Made by a program: the position numbers and the translations under genes
NCBI GenBank assembly: GCA_900472925.1
Contig: UCJU01000004.1
Span: 124,001 to 188,000, forward strand
Direction: 5' to 3'
DNA: 64,000 nucleotides
Origin: Hyphomicrobiales bacterium
Lineage (GTDB): Bacteria > Pseudomonadota > Alphaproteobacteria > Rhizobiales > Rhizobiaceae
Notes under the pieces: model-generated
Databases searched by the model: none
Told to the model about the DNA's origin: nothing
What the model saw: the letters and a program-made list of their open reading frames with translations, nothing else
In this document: one piece after another, positions 9,622 to 18,222 of the stretch
How positions within the stretch are numbered: position 1 is the first letter of the stretch
Layout of the letters: the number at the start of each line of letters is the position of its first letter

Positions 9622-10557
9622 TCAATTCACCCGCGGTCGCGGTGCGATGGCCACGATGAGGATGATCAGCGCTCCCGTGAGCACGAACCGGACGCCTGCC
9701 TGCATCTGGAATGTGTTGAGCATTGTCGCCATCAGGTTGAAGAACAGTGCCGCCCCCCATATGCCGATGGCGTTTGCCTGGCCGCCTGCGACGCTGGTGC
9801 CGCCGAGCACGACGACCGCGATGGATTCCAGCAGGTAGACGTCCCCCATGTTGAGCGCCGCGCCGCCGGAAAACCCAGAGAGCAGAAAACCTGCCAGAGC
9901 CGCACTGACTCCACAAAGGCAATAGGCGATCAGCCGAACCCTGCCGACGGCGATGCCGGCGAGCCGGGCGGCCGGTTCACTCTGGCCGGTTGCGAGCAGA
10001 CGTCTGCCCCAGACACTACGGTTCAGAACGACCATGGTGGTGGCTGAAAGGAGTATGACAGCGATGGGCATGACAGGCAGTCCGGCGATGGACCACAGCG
10101 TAAAGGACGACAGCAATGCTGGGGGTTTCAAGGTCGTCTCGCCACCGAGATTATAGGCAAACGACTGAAAGACGAAACTGGCGGCAAGCGTCGCGATGAT
10201 GGGCGGCAGGCGCAGCAGTGTGATGGCGAGGAAATTGAAAATACCGGCGGCGGCCCCCACGGCAATTGCTGCGGCAAAGCCTGCGAGCAACATACCGTCA
10301 CTGCCTTTCATCACGGTCATCGACACATAGGCTGCAAGCGTCAGAACCGATGGTACCGAAAGGTCGATATTGCCGGTGCCGGACGCGATGACCAGCATCT
10401 GCCCTGTGCCGACAACCACGCTGAAGGCACCGAAAGCAAGGGCTGCCGACAGCGTCGCACCAGCACTGCCAATGCCCGCATAGGCGGTGGTGGCAATCCA
10501 CATGGCGAGCGCCACGATGAAGCCGTAGGTCCAGGGAGCAAAGGACAGACGTGTCAT
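9622..10557 (-). CDS. Ribose-type ABC transporter permease (second)
   Basis: A 311-residue inner-membrane permease of the ribose/xylose (BPD_transp_2) class, highly hydrophobic, with the EAA-like family stretch around AVVVLGGTSVAGG near the C-terminus. The open frame runs much further upstream, but that part is the other frame of the preceding permease. The real start is the ATG at 10557 (MTRLSF), which overlaps the stop of the upstream permease by ATGA. Pairs with the next permease to form the channel of the importer encoded at 9.6-14.1 kb. Confidence 0.88.
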   Translation of the reverse strand: MTRLSFAPWTYGFIVALAMWIATTAYAGIGSAGATLSAALAFGAFSVVVGTGQMLVIASGTGNIDLSVPSVLTLAAYVSMTVMKGSDGMLLAGFAAAIAVGAAAGIFNFLAITLLRLPPIIATLAASFVFQSFAYNLGGETTLKPPALLSSFTLWSIAGLPVMPIAVILLSATTMVVLNRSVWGRRLLATGQSEPAARLAGIAVGRVRLIAYCLCGVSAALAGFLLSGFSGGAALNMGDVYLLESIAVVVLGGTSVAGGQANAIGIWGAALFFNLMATMLNTFQMQAGVRFVLTGALIILIVAIAPRPRVN

Positions 10558-11522
10558 GATGCTTTCTCCGATACAAGCACGCGCCCGGCGAGAACGAGAA
10601 ACAGGATGAGGCCCTGCGCACCGATCTGCCAGGTTGGCGGCACCTGCAGGAAGCTGAGGAGAGAGCCTGCGAGGGACAAAGTTAATGCGCCGATCACTGT
10701 TCCAACGGGCGAAACGATGCCGCCGGAAAATGAGCCACCACCGAGAATGACGGCGCCGACACCCAGCAAAGTGTAGGCAGGTGCAATGTTGGGGTCGCCG
10801 GATGTGGTGAGCCCCGTCAGCGTGATGCCCGCGATACAGGCGAGGATCCCGGCTGCCGCGTAGACTATGGCCCGGATCCAGCTTGTCGACCAACCGGCCC
10901 GCTCGATGGCGCGGGAGTTTGCTCCGGCACCTCTGAGAACAGCGCCGTAGGATGAGCGCGTTATGACAAGATGGCCAGCAATTGCTGCAACGACTGCAAG
11001 CAGAATGGGAAGGGGCAGAAACGTCGGCTGCCAGCTCATGAAGCCCGCGAGCCAGGCAGGTGCCGAGCCTCCAGGGGACGGAAGGAGGAGGACCGCAGTG
11101 CCGAGCCAAATGAACGACATGCCGAGCGTGACGATGATTGACGGCAATTGCCGGAGATGAATCAAAAGTCCAACGCCAGCATAGATCGCGATAAGGATCA
11201 CATACAGCATGATGGTAAAGAGTGGCGCGCTCTCGAGATAAAGCGCAGTGATGCAGGTTATCAGGCCCACAAAGGCGCCATTCGACAGGTCGATATCGCC
11301 GAGCATGATAATGAGCATTTGCGCAAGGGCCGCAAACAACAGGGGCACCGAAAGTTTGAAGAGCAGCGTGAAGCCGAAATAGCTCATCGCCGCGGGCCGG
11401 ACCCAGAAGATGATCGCCAACATGGCAACGAGCGTTACGGCTGGCAGACCGACCTGGACGGCCGGTCCGAACCAGGCAGGCCGCCTGGTGGGGCGAACGG
11501 GAAGCAATGCAGCATCAGCCAT
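10554..11522 (-). CDS. Ribose-type ABC transporter permease (first)
   Basis: A 322-residue permease of the same class, with the conserved GVGAVILGGGSFSGG segment near the C-terminus. The start at 11522 (MADAALLPVRP) is preferred: it gives an eight-base overlap with the ATPase stop, typical of this operon, whereas the longer frame upstream is a shadow of the ATPase. Two non-identical permeases indicate a heterodimeric channel. Confidence 0.88.
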   Translation of the reverse strand: MADAALLPVRPTRRPAWFGPAVQVGLPAVTLVAMLAIIFWVRPAAMSYFGFTLLFKLSVPLLFAALAQMLIIMLGDIDLSNGAFVGLITCITALYLESAPLFTIMLYVILIAIYAGVGLLIHLRQLPSIIVTLGMSFIWLGTAVLLLPSPGGSAPAWLAGFMSWQPTFLPLPILLAVVAAIAGHLVITRSSYGAVLRGAGANSRAIERAGWSTSWIRAIVYAAAGILACIAGITLTGLTTSGDPNIAPAYTLLGVGAVILGGGSFSGGIVSPVGTVIGALTLSLAGSLLSFLQVPPTWQIGAQGLILFLVLAGRVLVSEKAS

Positions 11523-12999
11523 GTGCGCCTCCAAACGAGGCTTCGAGAATCCGCGTCTGGTTGACCGCATGGCCCTCGATCTCTTCGACGGCTCGACCCT
11601 CGCGAAACACATAGAGCCTGTCGCAATTCTTCAATTCGTCCAGTTCCGTTGTGTACCAGACGAAGGTCCGGCCCTGTGCGGCCTCTGTGCGGATCAATTG
11701 GTAAACCTCCTGTTTGGTGCCGACATCGACGCCGCGCATCGGATCGTCCAGGAAGACGACGCGTGCATCGGATGCAAGCGCACGCGCGAACAGCACCTTC
11801 TGCTGGTTACCACCACTCAACGACAGAATCGGCGTGTCGATGGAGGGCGCCTTGATCTTCAGGCGTCGCGACCATGTTTGTGCAAGCGCTCGCGATTCAC
11901 TGTGTGAAACGAAGCCGGATCGCTGCAAAGCATTGAGGCTGCGGATGGTAAGATTGTCGGCGATGGACCACAGTCCAAAAACACCTTCCGTGCCTCGGTC
12001 GCCCGCCACATAAGCTACGGGTATTTTGCCGGCCTTTTGGGTGGCGGTAAAAATCGCGCGCAGTCTTTCGCGCTGACCGTGTCCGTCCAGCCCCGCAAAG
12101 CCAATGATGTCGCCAGCGGCTGCCTGAATGGTTCTGTCATCACCATCGATTCCGGAATGATCGATCAGGTGAGGCCTTGCCTTTGTCTGTTGAGTTTGAG
12201 CAGTGCGTGCATCCGTGTGCTCGATGCTGCCCATCAACGATACCAAGGCTGAGCGCGACAGGCCTGCCGTCGGCTTTTCACCGACAACTTTCCCGTCGAC
12301 CATAACGATTGCCCGGTCGCAAACGGAGAGGATCTCATCGAGGCGATGGGTGATCAGGATGCAGGCCACACCACGCGAAGAAGCCATGCGGATATAGGCC
12401 AGTAATTGCTCCGTCGCCTGATGGCCGAGCGCGGATGTCGGTTCGTCCAGAATCACACAGCGGACCGGTATGTCGGTCTCGGTGAAGGCGCGTGCGATCT
12501 CGACCATCTGTCGCTCGCCGATGGCGAGGTCGGATATTTTCGTGTCAGGATCAATGCCGTGGCCGGGGAAAATGACGTCGAGCGCGCGGGAGATCATCTC
12601 CCGCGCGCGTCTGCGCCAGCTTGGTCCGCGAAGCTGGCGGTGAATGATACGGGTATTCTCGGCTGCCGAGAGGTTGCCACAGAGCGACAGTTCCTGAAAG
12701 ATACAGCGCAGTCCCCCCGCCTGGGCCTTGGCTGTTCCCCAGGTGTCGATATCGTTTCCGGCATAACGGAACGATCCGGCAGTGCGCTGCACGGCACCGG
12801 ACAAAACGTTCATCAGCGTAGATTTGCCAGCACCGTTATGACCGACAAGACCGACGACCTCGCCGCGGCCAAGATGAAAATCCACACCACACAAGGCTTG
12901 TACCGCACCATACGACTTGCTCACATTCCGAGCCTCGATGAGGACGTCGGACGTGGGAGAGGATAGAACCCTGTCGGGGTGGGCCACGAGATCGGTCAT
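11515..12999 (-). CDS. Ribose-type ABC transporter ATP-binding protein
   Basis: A tandem-domain ATPase of 494 residues, the normal size for RbsA/XylG-like proteins. The first Walker A is GHNGAGKST (53-61), followed by LAIGERQMVEIARA and the Walker B stretch VILDEPTSAL. The second half has the degenerate P-loop GLDGHGQRERL and a full signature LSGGNQQKVLFARAL, then VVFLDDPMRGVDVG. Unequal nucleotide sites are normal for this family. It lies 14 bases after the binding-protein stop and overlaps the first permease. Confidence 0.92.
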   Translation of the reverse strand: MTDLVAHPDRVLSSPTSDVLIEARNVSKSYGAVQALCGVDFHLGRGEVVGLVGHNGAGKSTLMNVLSGAVQRTAGSFRYAGNDIDTWGTAKAQAGGLRCIFQELSLCGNLSAAENTRIIHRQLRGPSWRRRAREMISRALDVIFPGHGIDPDTKISDLAIGERQMVEIARAFTETDIPVRCVILDEPTSALGHQATEQLLAYIRMASSRGVACILITHRLDEILSVCDRAIVMVDGKVVGEKPTAGLSRSALVSLMGSIEHTDARTAQTQQTKARPHLIDHSGIDGDDRTIQAAAGDIIGFAGLDGHGQRERLRAIFTATQKAGKIPVAYVAGDRGTEGVFGLWSIADNLTIRSLNALQRSGFVSHSESRALAQTWSRRLKIKAPSIDTPILSLSGGNQQKVLFARALASDARVVFLDDPMRGVDVGTKQEVYQLIRTEAAQGRTFVWYTTELDELKNCDRLYVFREGRAVEEIEGHAVNQTRILEASFGGAHG

Positions 13000-13013
13000 C
13001 GTCTGTATCAGCC

Positions 13014-14099
13014 CTACCTCGGTGCCGGAACGGCAGGCAGAGGTGTCTTGTTGACGTTTGCGTCGATGATCTTCGCAACCAGTTCCTGCGGATATTCCGC
13101 ATTCACGACCCCGCCTTCAGGCACGGTCTTCAGCCAGGCGTCCAGATCAGGCTGGTTGATTTGCAGAAGCGGCACTTCGACGAATTTAGGCACTTTCTTG
13201 CCTGCGAGAAGCTGCTGCGCGACCCAGAAGGCGACCTGTGAGACGGAAGGCGTTGCGCCAAGTGAAAATGTTTCATAACCGGACGCATCATGTTCCTTTT
13301 TCCAAAGCGCAAGTTCGTCCTGCCGGTTGCCCATGATGATGATGGGCAAGGGCCTGTTCGCCGCCTTGAAGGCTTGTGCCGCGCCATAGCCATCGCCGCC
13401 CTGCGTCAGAACCGCGTCTACTTTGGGCAGGGAGGGCAGGATACCGGCAACTTCCTTCTGGGCAACGGTTGCTGTCCACTGGCCATAGACCTCGCCGACG
13501 CTCTTGTAGTTCGGATGTGCAGCAAAGGCCTTGACGACGCCTTCGTGCAGGCGCTTGTCGAAACCATCGCCCGCCATACCGCGGATTTCGAGGATGCTGG
13601 CTGGCTTGTCCCCCAGCTTGCTGGAAATGAAGTCCAGTTCGGCTTTTGCGTAGGAATCGAGATTGTAATCGACGACGTAGGCGCAGGGTTCCGTCACGCC
13701 GCTGGCAAAGGCGACGACAACGATACCAGCATTGCACGCATCCTTGATGGAGCCGTTCAACGCCGTATCCGATCCCGCCAGAACGATGATCGCATCATAG
13801 CCTTGAAGGATAAGATTCTGGATCTGCGATGCTTGCTCGGTGACGGAATTGTTGGAGCTGACCACCGACGTGTCTGCGATCTTGCCCTCCGCCTTGGCCT
13901 TTGCACCCATCTCCTGGAAGCTCTTGATCATGACCTGCCGAAACGAATTTCCAGCATAGGAATTGCTAAAGGCGATCTTCTTTGCGCTGGTGTCACCGGT
14001 CGCTGCACCGTCTTGCGCAACCGCTCGTGTCGACAGCGTTGTACCGGCAATCAGCATCATGGCCAGCGTCAATGCGTTGGCCGAATACGAAGTCTTCAT
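13014..14099 (-). CDS. Sugar ABC transporter substrate-binding protein
   Basis: A 361-residue periplasmic protein of the ribose/galactose-binding (LacI-like fold) family. The signal peptide ends near TRAVAQ at about residue 28. Family features include KKIAFSNSYAGNSFRQ and LTQGGDGYGAAQAFKAA. The ATG at 14099 is chosen over an in-frame upstream start because GGGAGGAG lies just before it. First gene of the operon that includes the cyclase and UxuA, so a hexuronate or related sugar acid is the likely cargo. A palindrome between it and the divergent GntR gene suggests control by that regulator. Confidence 0.9.
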   Translation of the reverse strand: MKTSYSANALTLAMMLIAGTTLSTRAVAQDGAATGDTSAKKIAFSNSYAGNSFRQVMIKSFQEMGAKAKAEGKIADTSVVSSNNSVTEQASQIQNLILQGYDAIIVLAGSDTALNGSIKDACNAGIVVVAFASGVTEPCAYVVDYNLDSYAKAELDFISSKLGDKPASILEIRGMAGDGFDKRLHEGVVKAFAAHPNYKSVGEVYGQWTATVAQKEVAGILPSLPKVDAVLTQGGDGYGAAQAFKAANRPLPIIIMGNRQDELALWKKEHDASGYETFSLGATPSVSQVAFWVAQQLLAGKKVPKFVEVPLLQINQPDLDAWLKTVPEGGVVNAEYPQELVAKIIDANVNKTPLPAVPAPR

Positions 14100-14163
14100 G
14101 GCGTTCTCCTCCCGCATGATGAAAGGGCCGCAGTCCACCATCGCGTCCCGGCCACAACATTAT

Positions 14164-14177
14164 ACTACCATGGTAGT
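14164..14177. promoter_or_regulatory. Palindromic operator candidate (GntR)
   Basis: A perfect 14-base palindrome ACTACCATGGTAGT in the divergent spacer between the binding-protein gene and the GntR regulator. A further half-site TGGTAG lies at 14191-14196. FCD-type GntR proteins commonly bind short palindromes of the TGGT/ACCA kind, and the position suits control of both genes. Binding itself is inferred. Confidence 0.6.
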
Positions 14178-14262
14178 GTGTCAATATATGTGGTAGACCC
14201 ATTGTTGAGGATATGCGATCTGCAAAAGATGCTACCGGCGGGCACAGAAAAAGGATGTTTAG

Positions 14263-14994
14263 ATGGGCGAGAAAAGCGGTGTCGATCGCGCGGCAGCAGG
14301 GTTCGGTAGCGGAGAAATATTTGACGCCATCAACCTTCGCCTGCCAATCGCACCGCAGATTTACGAGCGCTTGCGTCGCGCCATCACCACCCTCGCCATG
14401 CTGCCATCAGAAGCATTGAGCGAGAAGGAACTATCGCTTCAACTCGGTGTCAGCCGCACTCCCGTACGCGAGGCTTTGATCAGGCTTGCGGATGAGGGAC
14501 TGATCGACATTCTGCCGCAGCGGGGAAGTTTTGTTGCGCCGATCCGGATGAAAGATGTCGAGGAGGCTCAGTTCATTCGCGAATCTCTTGAAGTCGCCGT
14601 TGTCAAACGCCTGGCGAGTCGCTGCTCCTCTGCATTCCTCTCAGAGCTCGATGGTAATCTGGTGCGGCAGGAGCGGGCGGTTTTGCTTGAAGACCATGAC
14701 TCGTTTCTAGACCTCGACGAAGCGTTTCACCGGAGTTTTTGTGAGGAGGCGGGACTTTCAAAGAGCTGGCGGGTGATCCAGTCTGTCAAACTACAGATGG
14801 ACCGCGTCCGCTATCTCAGTCTTCCCGACCCTGGACATCTGAACACGCTTCTGGCGCAGCACAGAGCCATTTTCGACGCTATCACAAAGGGCGAGGCGTT
14901 GAGTGCAGGAACGGCGATGTCGACCCATCTTCAGGAAGTCCTCCGCACGGCCAAGAGGTTGAGTATGCAACGGGCAGATCTTCTGGAGCTTTGA
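14263..14994 (+). CDS. GntR-family regulator (FadR/FCD subfamily)
   Basis: A 243-residue repressor-type regulator. A winged helix (about 30-95) has the hallmark VSRTPVREALIRLADEGLI, followed by an all-helical FCD ligand domain with putative metal/ligand histidines in DLDEAFHRSF and LAQHRAIFDAI. AAGGA lies seven bases before the ATG. Divergent from the ABC-cyclase-uxuA operon and almost certainly its regulator; the effector is likely the sugar acid or its keto-deoxy product. Similar in layout to the regulator at 42742. Confidence 0.9.
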   Translation: MGEKSGVDRAAAGFGSGEIFDAINLRLPIAPQIYERLRRAITTLAMLPSEALSEKELSLQLGVSRTPVREALIRLADEGLIDILPQRGSFVAPIRMKDVEEAQFIRESLEVAVVKRLASRCSSAFLSELDGNLVRQERAVLLEDHDSFLDLDEAFHRSFCEEAGLSKSWRVIQSVKLQMDRVRYLSLPDPGHLNTLLAQHRAIFDAITKGEALSAGTAMSTHLQEVLRTAKRLSMQRADLLEL

Positions 14995-15015
14995 ACCGTA
15001 TGCTGCCTAGGCGTC

Positions 15016-15045
15016 GCCCGCCGCTGCATATTTTCAGCGGCGGGC
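15016..15045. terminator. Strong bidirectional hairpin between convergent genes
   Basis: Perfect 11-base inverted repeat (15016-15026 and 15035-15045, GCCCGCCGCTG arms) with an 8-base loop, placed between the GntR gene and the convergent binding-protein gene. There is no clear U-run on either side, so termination may be partly Rho-dependent. Confidence 0.65.
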
Positions 15046-15078
15046 CTGTGGTGTTTAAGATCTGTCGCAATCGAGATG

Positions 15079-16404
15079 TTACAGATTGGCCAGCAGATCG
15101 TTTATCCGAGATTCCATATCGGCCAGCGCGGCATCGACGTCCTTTTGCCCGCTGATGGCGGAATTCATTTCCTCACCGACGATATCCTGGATTGCGAACT
15201 GGCGCTGGACGGTGGACGGCAGAGGGGTGCCGAGCGTGGCGATAGGCGAGACTGTGTCGCGGTGGGGTAGCGCCTTGAAGGCTGCACTGTCCAGGACAGC
15301 CTTCACAGAAGGGAGGTGACCTGTCCGCGCCCATTCGAAATCGTTATCGGCGAAGAACTTCAGGAACTTGCCGATTGCTGCGGTTTGCTCCTCGCTCCGG
15401 TCCTTTTGGGAGATGCCCCATGCGTGACCATCTGCGTATTGCGCTTTCTTTCCGGAAAACAGCTGCGGATAGGGGTAAACCGCATACCCTCCCTTGTTCA
15501 AGGCGGTACCCTTCGTTTTTGACGAAGCGGTATAGTCGCCGATCATCCAAGTGCCGTTGAGATGCACACCACCTTCTCCGGCTAGGAAGGCATTTATGCT
15601 GCCGGCATAGTCCATATCCTTCGTCGTATCGCCTTGGTCAAAGATCGCCTTAAACATTTCGAGGACTTTTTTCGCCTCAGGCGTTTGGAGCTTGACCTTG
15701 AGCGGATCGGCGAAGAAATCGGAATTCTGCTGGAAGAGATAGGTGTAAAAATTGCGGGCAAACAAAGCCTTCTCATTGGCAAGGTTCTGGATCAGATAAG
15801 GCTTGCCTGTCTTTTCCTTGAATTGTTTGGCCTGAGCCAGAAGCTCGTCTGGGCTTGTCGGGAGCTTCGGCGTACCATCGGCATTGACGAGGCCTGCTTG
15901 TTTGAAAAGATCCATGTTGATGTGAAACAACATGGTCCAGTTGTCGATTGGCATACCATACATCTTGCCGTCTTTTGTCACCCCGCCGCGCGCAGCCTCG
16001 GTGAACAGGTCCGGTGTTATGCCGTTCTTCGACAGCAATTCGTCGAGTGGAAGCAATAATCCCTTGGACTGGTAGTCGGAGATTGCTGAATGATGGATGG
16101 AGACGATATCCGGCGGATCGCCGGCAGCAAACTGTGCGGTTAACTGGTCGTAACCCGGCCACTCGACGGTGGTGACCGAAATATGGATATCGGGATTGTC
16201 GGCGTTAAACTTGTTGATGATCGACGTGATAATTCCGCATTCACCAACGGCCTTGGTGACATCGGTATTGGTCCCGAAATCCGCATCACACGCGCCGAAG
16301 AAGCGTTGCAGGGTTAATTCTGTCGCGGCAAACGCGGGACTGGCTCCCACCAGTGCGGCGACAGACGCCGCCGCCAGAAATGTTCGTCTCAGTGCCTGCA
16401 TCAT
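15079..16404 (-). CDS. Extracellular solute-binding protein (MalE/UgpB type)
   Basis: A 441-residue periplasmic binding protein of the maltose/multiple-sugar class. The signal peptide ends at SPAFAA near residue 27. Typical blocks include GDPPDIVSIHHSAISDY, NGTWMIGDY and a C-terminal helix. GGAGGAG precedes the first of two adjacent ATGs. It is the last gene of the arabinofuranosidase-ABC set, an unusual position for a binding protein, separated from the permease by about 60 bases that could hold its own expression signal. The context suggests arabinose-containing oligosaccharides as cargo. Confidence 0.9.
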   Translation of the reverse strand: MMQALRRTFLAAASVAALVGASPAFAATELTLQRFFGACDADFGTNTDVTKAVGECGIITSIINKFNADNPDIHISVTTVEWPGYDQLTAQFAAGDPPDIVSIHHSAISDYQSKGLLLPLDELLSKNGITPDLFTEAARGGVTKDGKMYGMPIDNWTMLFHINMDLFKQAGLVNADGTPKLPTSPDELLAQAKQFKEKTGKPYLIQNLANEKALFARNFYTYLFQQNSDFFADPLKVKLQTPEAKKVLEMFKAIFDQGDTTKDMDYAGSINAFLAGEGGVHLNGTWMIGDYTASSKTKGTALNKGGYAVYPYPQLFSGKKAQYADGHAWGISQKDRSEEQTAAIGKFLKFFADNDFEWARTGHLPSVKAVLDSAAFKALPHRDTVSPIATLGTPLPSTVQRQFAIQDIVGEEMNSAISGQKDVDAALADMESRINDLLANL

Positions 16405-16465
16405 GATTGTCTCCTCCGTTCATGATCGGTTGTTCGATAGCGCTTTTGTCTAAGTCATCTGAGGT

Positions 16466-17317
16466 TCACCGCACCGCGACACCCGAAACAGCCGTGACGA
16501 CGTATTTCTGGAAAAAGAGGTACAGAATAAGGATGGGCGCCCCGGCAAATACCGCTTGCGACATCAGGAAACCAAGGCCTTCCGACTGCGCAAAATTCGT
16601 CTGTGTTGAGGCGATACCAACCGTCAGCGTGTACATTTCCTTTTTGGTGCCGGAAATCAGCGGCCAGAAGTAGTCGTTCCAGGCATTCAGGAATGTGAAT
16701 ATTCCAAGTGTGGCTTGCGCTGGCAACGTTAACGGCAAAAGCACCTTCCAGAAAATCTTGAAGCGACTGGCATTGTCGAGCAAGGCCGCTTCGTCGAGCT
16801 CTCTTGGAATGGCACGGAAATACTGTGTCATCAGGAAGACGCCAAAGGGTGCCGACAGGCCGGGCAGGATGAGGCCGTGGTAGCTGTTGTGGAATTTAAG
16901 CCAGCTGAAGAGCTGGTGACGTGCAATCAGCACGGCCTGCTCCGGAACGGCAAGTCCCATCAGCACGAGCACGAAAATCACGTTGCGGAAGGGAAAGTTC
17001 AACCGTGCAAATCCGTAACCGGCCAGCGACGACAGAATGAGCGTGCCGATTGTCAGGCCTCCCGACACGATCAGGCTGTTGAGAATCCATCGGAAAACAG
17101 ACGATGTCGCCAAAATGTTGATGTAGTTCTGGATGGTGTAGGGCGCATGGAACACGGAGTTCATGCTAACCATCAGTTCCTTGTTGTCCTTGATGGACAG
17201 GGCAACGACCCAGATGAGCGGTGCCGTCATGATAAGGGCTGTTGCTATGGTGAGGCCAAGAATGACCCTGTCGCCAGTCGTGCGACCGACCGTGCCGGGA
17301 GCGCGTTCATTGCTCAT
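16466..17317 (-). CDS. Carbohydrate ABC transporter permease (MalG/UgpE type)
   Basis: A 283-residue inner-membrane permease. The family EAA loop is seen as ELDEAALLDNASRFKIFWKV, followed by PLTLPAQ. The open frame extends far upstream, but that is a shadow of the preceding permease; the ATG at 17317 (MSNERAPG) overlaps its stop by ATGA. Six membrane segments are expected. Forms the channel with the protein encoded next upstream. Confidence 0.9.
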   Translation of the reverse strand: MSNERAPGTVGRTTGDRVILGLTIATALIMTAPLIWVVALSIKDNKELMVSMNSVFHAPYTIQNYINILATSSVFRWILNSLIVSGGLTIGTLILSSLAGYGFARLNFPFRNVIFVLVLMGLAVPEQAVLIARHQLFSWLKFHNSYHGLILPGLSAPFGVFLMTQYFRAIPRELDEAALLDNASRFKIFWKVLLPLTLPAQATLGIFTFLNAWNDYFWPLISGTKKEMYTLTVGIASTQTNFAQSEGLGFLMSQAVFAGAPILILYLFFQKYVVTAVSGVAVR

Positions 17318-18222
17318 TGCGCGTCCTCCTTTCGACGCGAGACGAGGAACTGGACCATCGCCGCGATCAGAATGAGAACGAACAGCACCTCCGAGGCTGC
17401 TGCGCCAAGTCCGAGATCCCATTTGGTGAAGGCTGCTTCGTAGATGTAAAGGACGATCGGTTTGGAAACATTGTTGGGTCCACCGTTCGACATCAGTTTC
17501 GCCTGACCGAACAACTGGAACTGCAGCACGATCTGGATGACGACGACCAGCACGAAGGTGCGCTTGATCGACGGAAAGGTAATGAAACGGAAGGTGCGCC
17601 AGCGGCTTGCATTGTCGAGCGAGGCTGCCTCGTAAATGTCGGCGGGGATTTGTTGAAGAGCAGCCAGATACAGCATCATCGGCAGTCCGACGCACCACCA
17701 TATCGTGGCGATTGCAATGGCGATCATCACCAGGTCTGGATTGGACAGAAAAGCGGGAGCTGTCGCACCGAACCATCCGTAGATTGTCGAAAGCAGACCG
17801 AAATTTGGGATGAAAACAATGCGCCAGACAAGCGTGACGATGGTAACGGACAGAACTGATGAGGCGAAGAACACCGTTCGCAAGATCGCTGCAGTGCGGG
17901 TCTGGCGATTGAGCGCGAGTGCCAGCAACAGCCCGATGGTGGCAAGAGCCGGGACGGTCAGGGCAACAAAGTAAAAGGTATTCCAGATCGACTGTATGAA
18001 AATGCGATCATTGAAGAGACGAACATAATTCGTCATTCCGACGAACCGGCCGACGGAAAAGGCATCTGCCTTGTGGAGGCTGAGCCACATTCCCCAGAAC
18101 AGGGGAATGACGAGTAACGTGACGAAAAAGAACAGGTAGGGTGCGACGAAAAGTGCGTTTCGCCATAACGGGGCGTTGACCGAGGGGACATTGCGCGGTG
18201 CAGTGGAGATCGTCTCAGCCAT
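17314..18222 (-). CDS. Sugar ABC transporter permease (MalF/UgpA type)
   Basis: A 302-residue permease with an EAA loop IYEAASLDNASRWRTFRFITFP. The start at 18222 (MAETIST) is chosen because it overlaps the ATPase stop by eight bases. The long in-frame extension upstream is ATPase antisense-frame noise. Partner of the MalG-type permease with which it overlaps. Confidence 0.88.
   Translation of the reverse strand: MAETISTAPRNVPSVNAPLWRNALFVAPYLFFFVTLLVIPLFWGMWLSLHKADAFSVGRFVGMTNYVRLFNDRIFIQSIWNTFYFVALTVPALATIGLLLALALNRQTRTAAILRTVFFASSVLSVTIVTLVWRIVFIPNFGLLSTIYGWFGATAPAFLSNPDLVMIAIAIATIWWCVGLPMMLYLAALQQIPADIYEAASLDNASRWRTFRFITFPSIKRTFVLVVVIQIVLQFQLFGQAKLMSNGGPNNVSKPIVLYIYEAAFTKWDLGLGAAASEVLFVLILIAAMVQFLVSRRKEDAQ

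Noticed and set aside
9064-10047. A 327-codon + strand frame across the cyclase and permease genes
   Set aside because: Both genes on the other strand show strong family motifs; this frame shows none.
10558-11109. An N-terminal extension of the second permease (9622-10557) reading upstream in the same frame
   Set aside because: It overlaps the first permease in another frame and has Arg/His-rich shadow composition; the coupled ATGA start at 10557 is the natural one.
13290-14309. A 339-codon + strand frame opposite the binding-protein gene, running into the GntR gene
   Set aside because: Shadow of the periplasmic binding protein; it would also read out of frame through the start of the GntR gene.
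17318-17776. A similar N-terminal extension of the MalG-type permease
   Set aside because: It lies wholly within the preceding permease gene; the ATGA overlap at 17314-17317 marks the real start.
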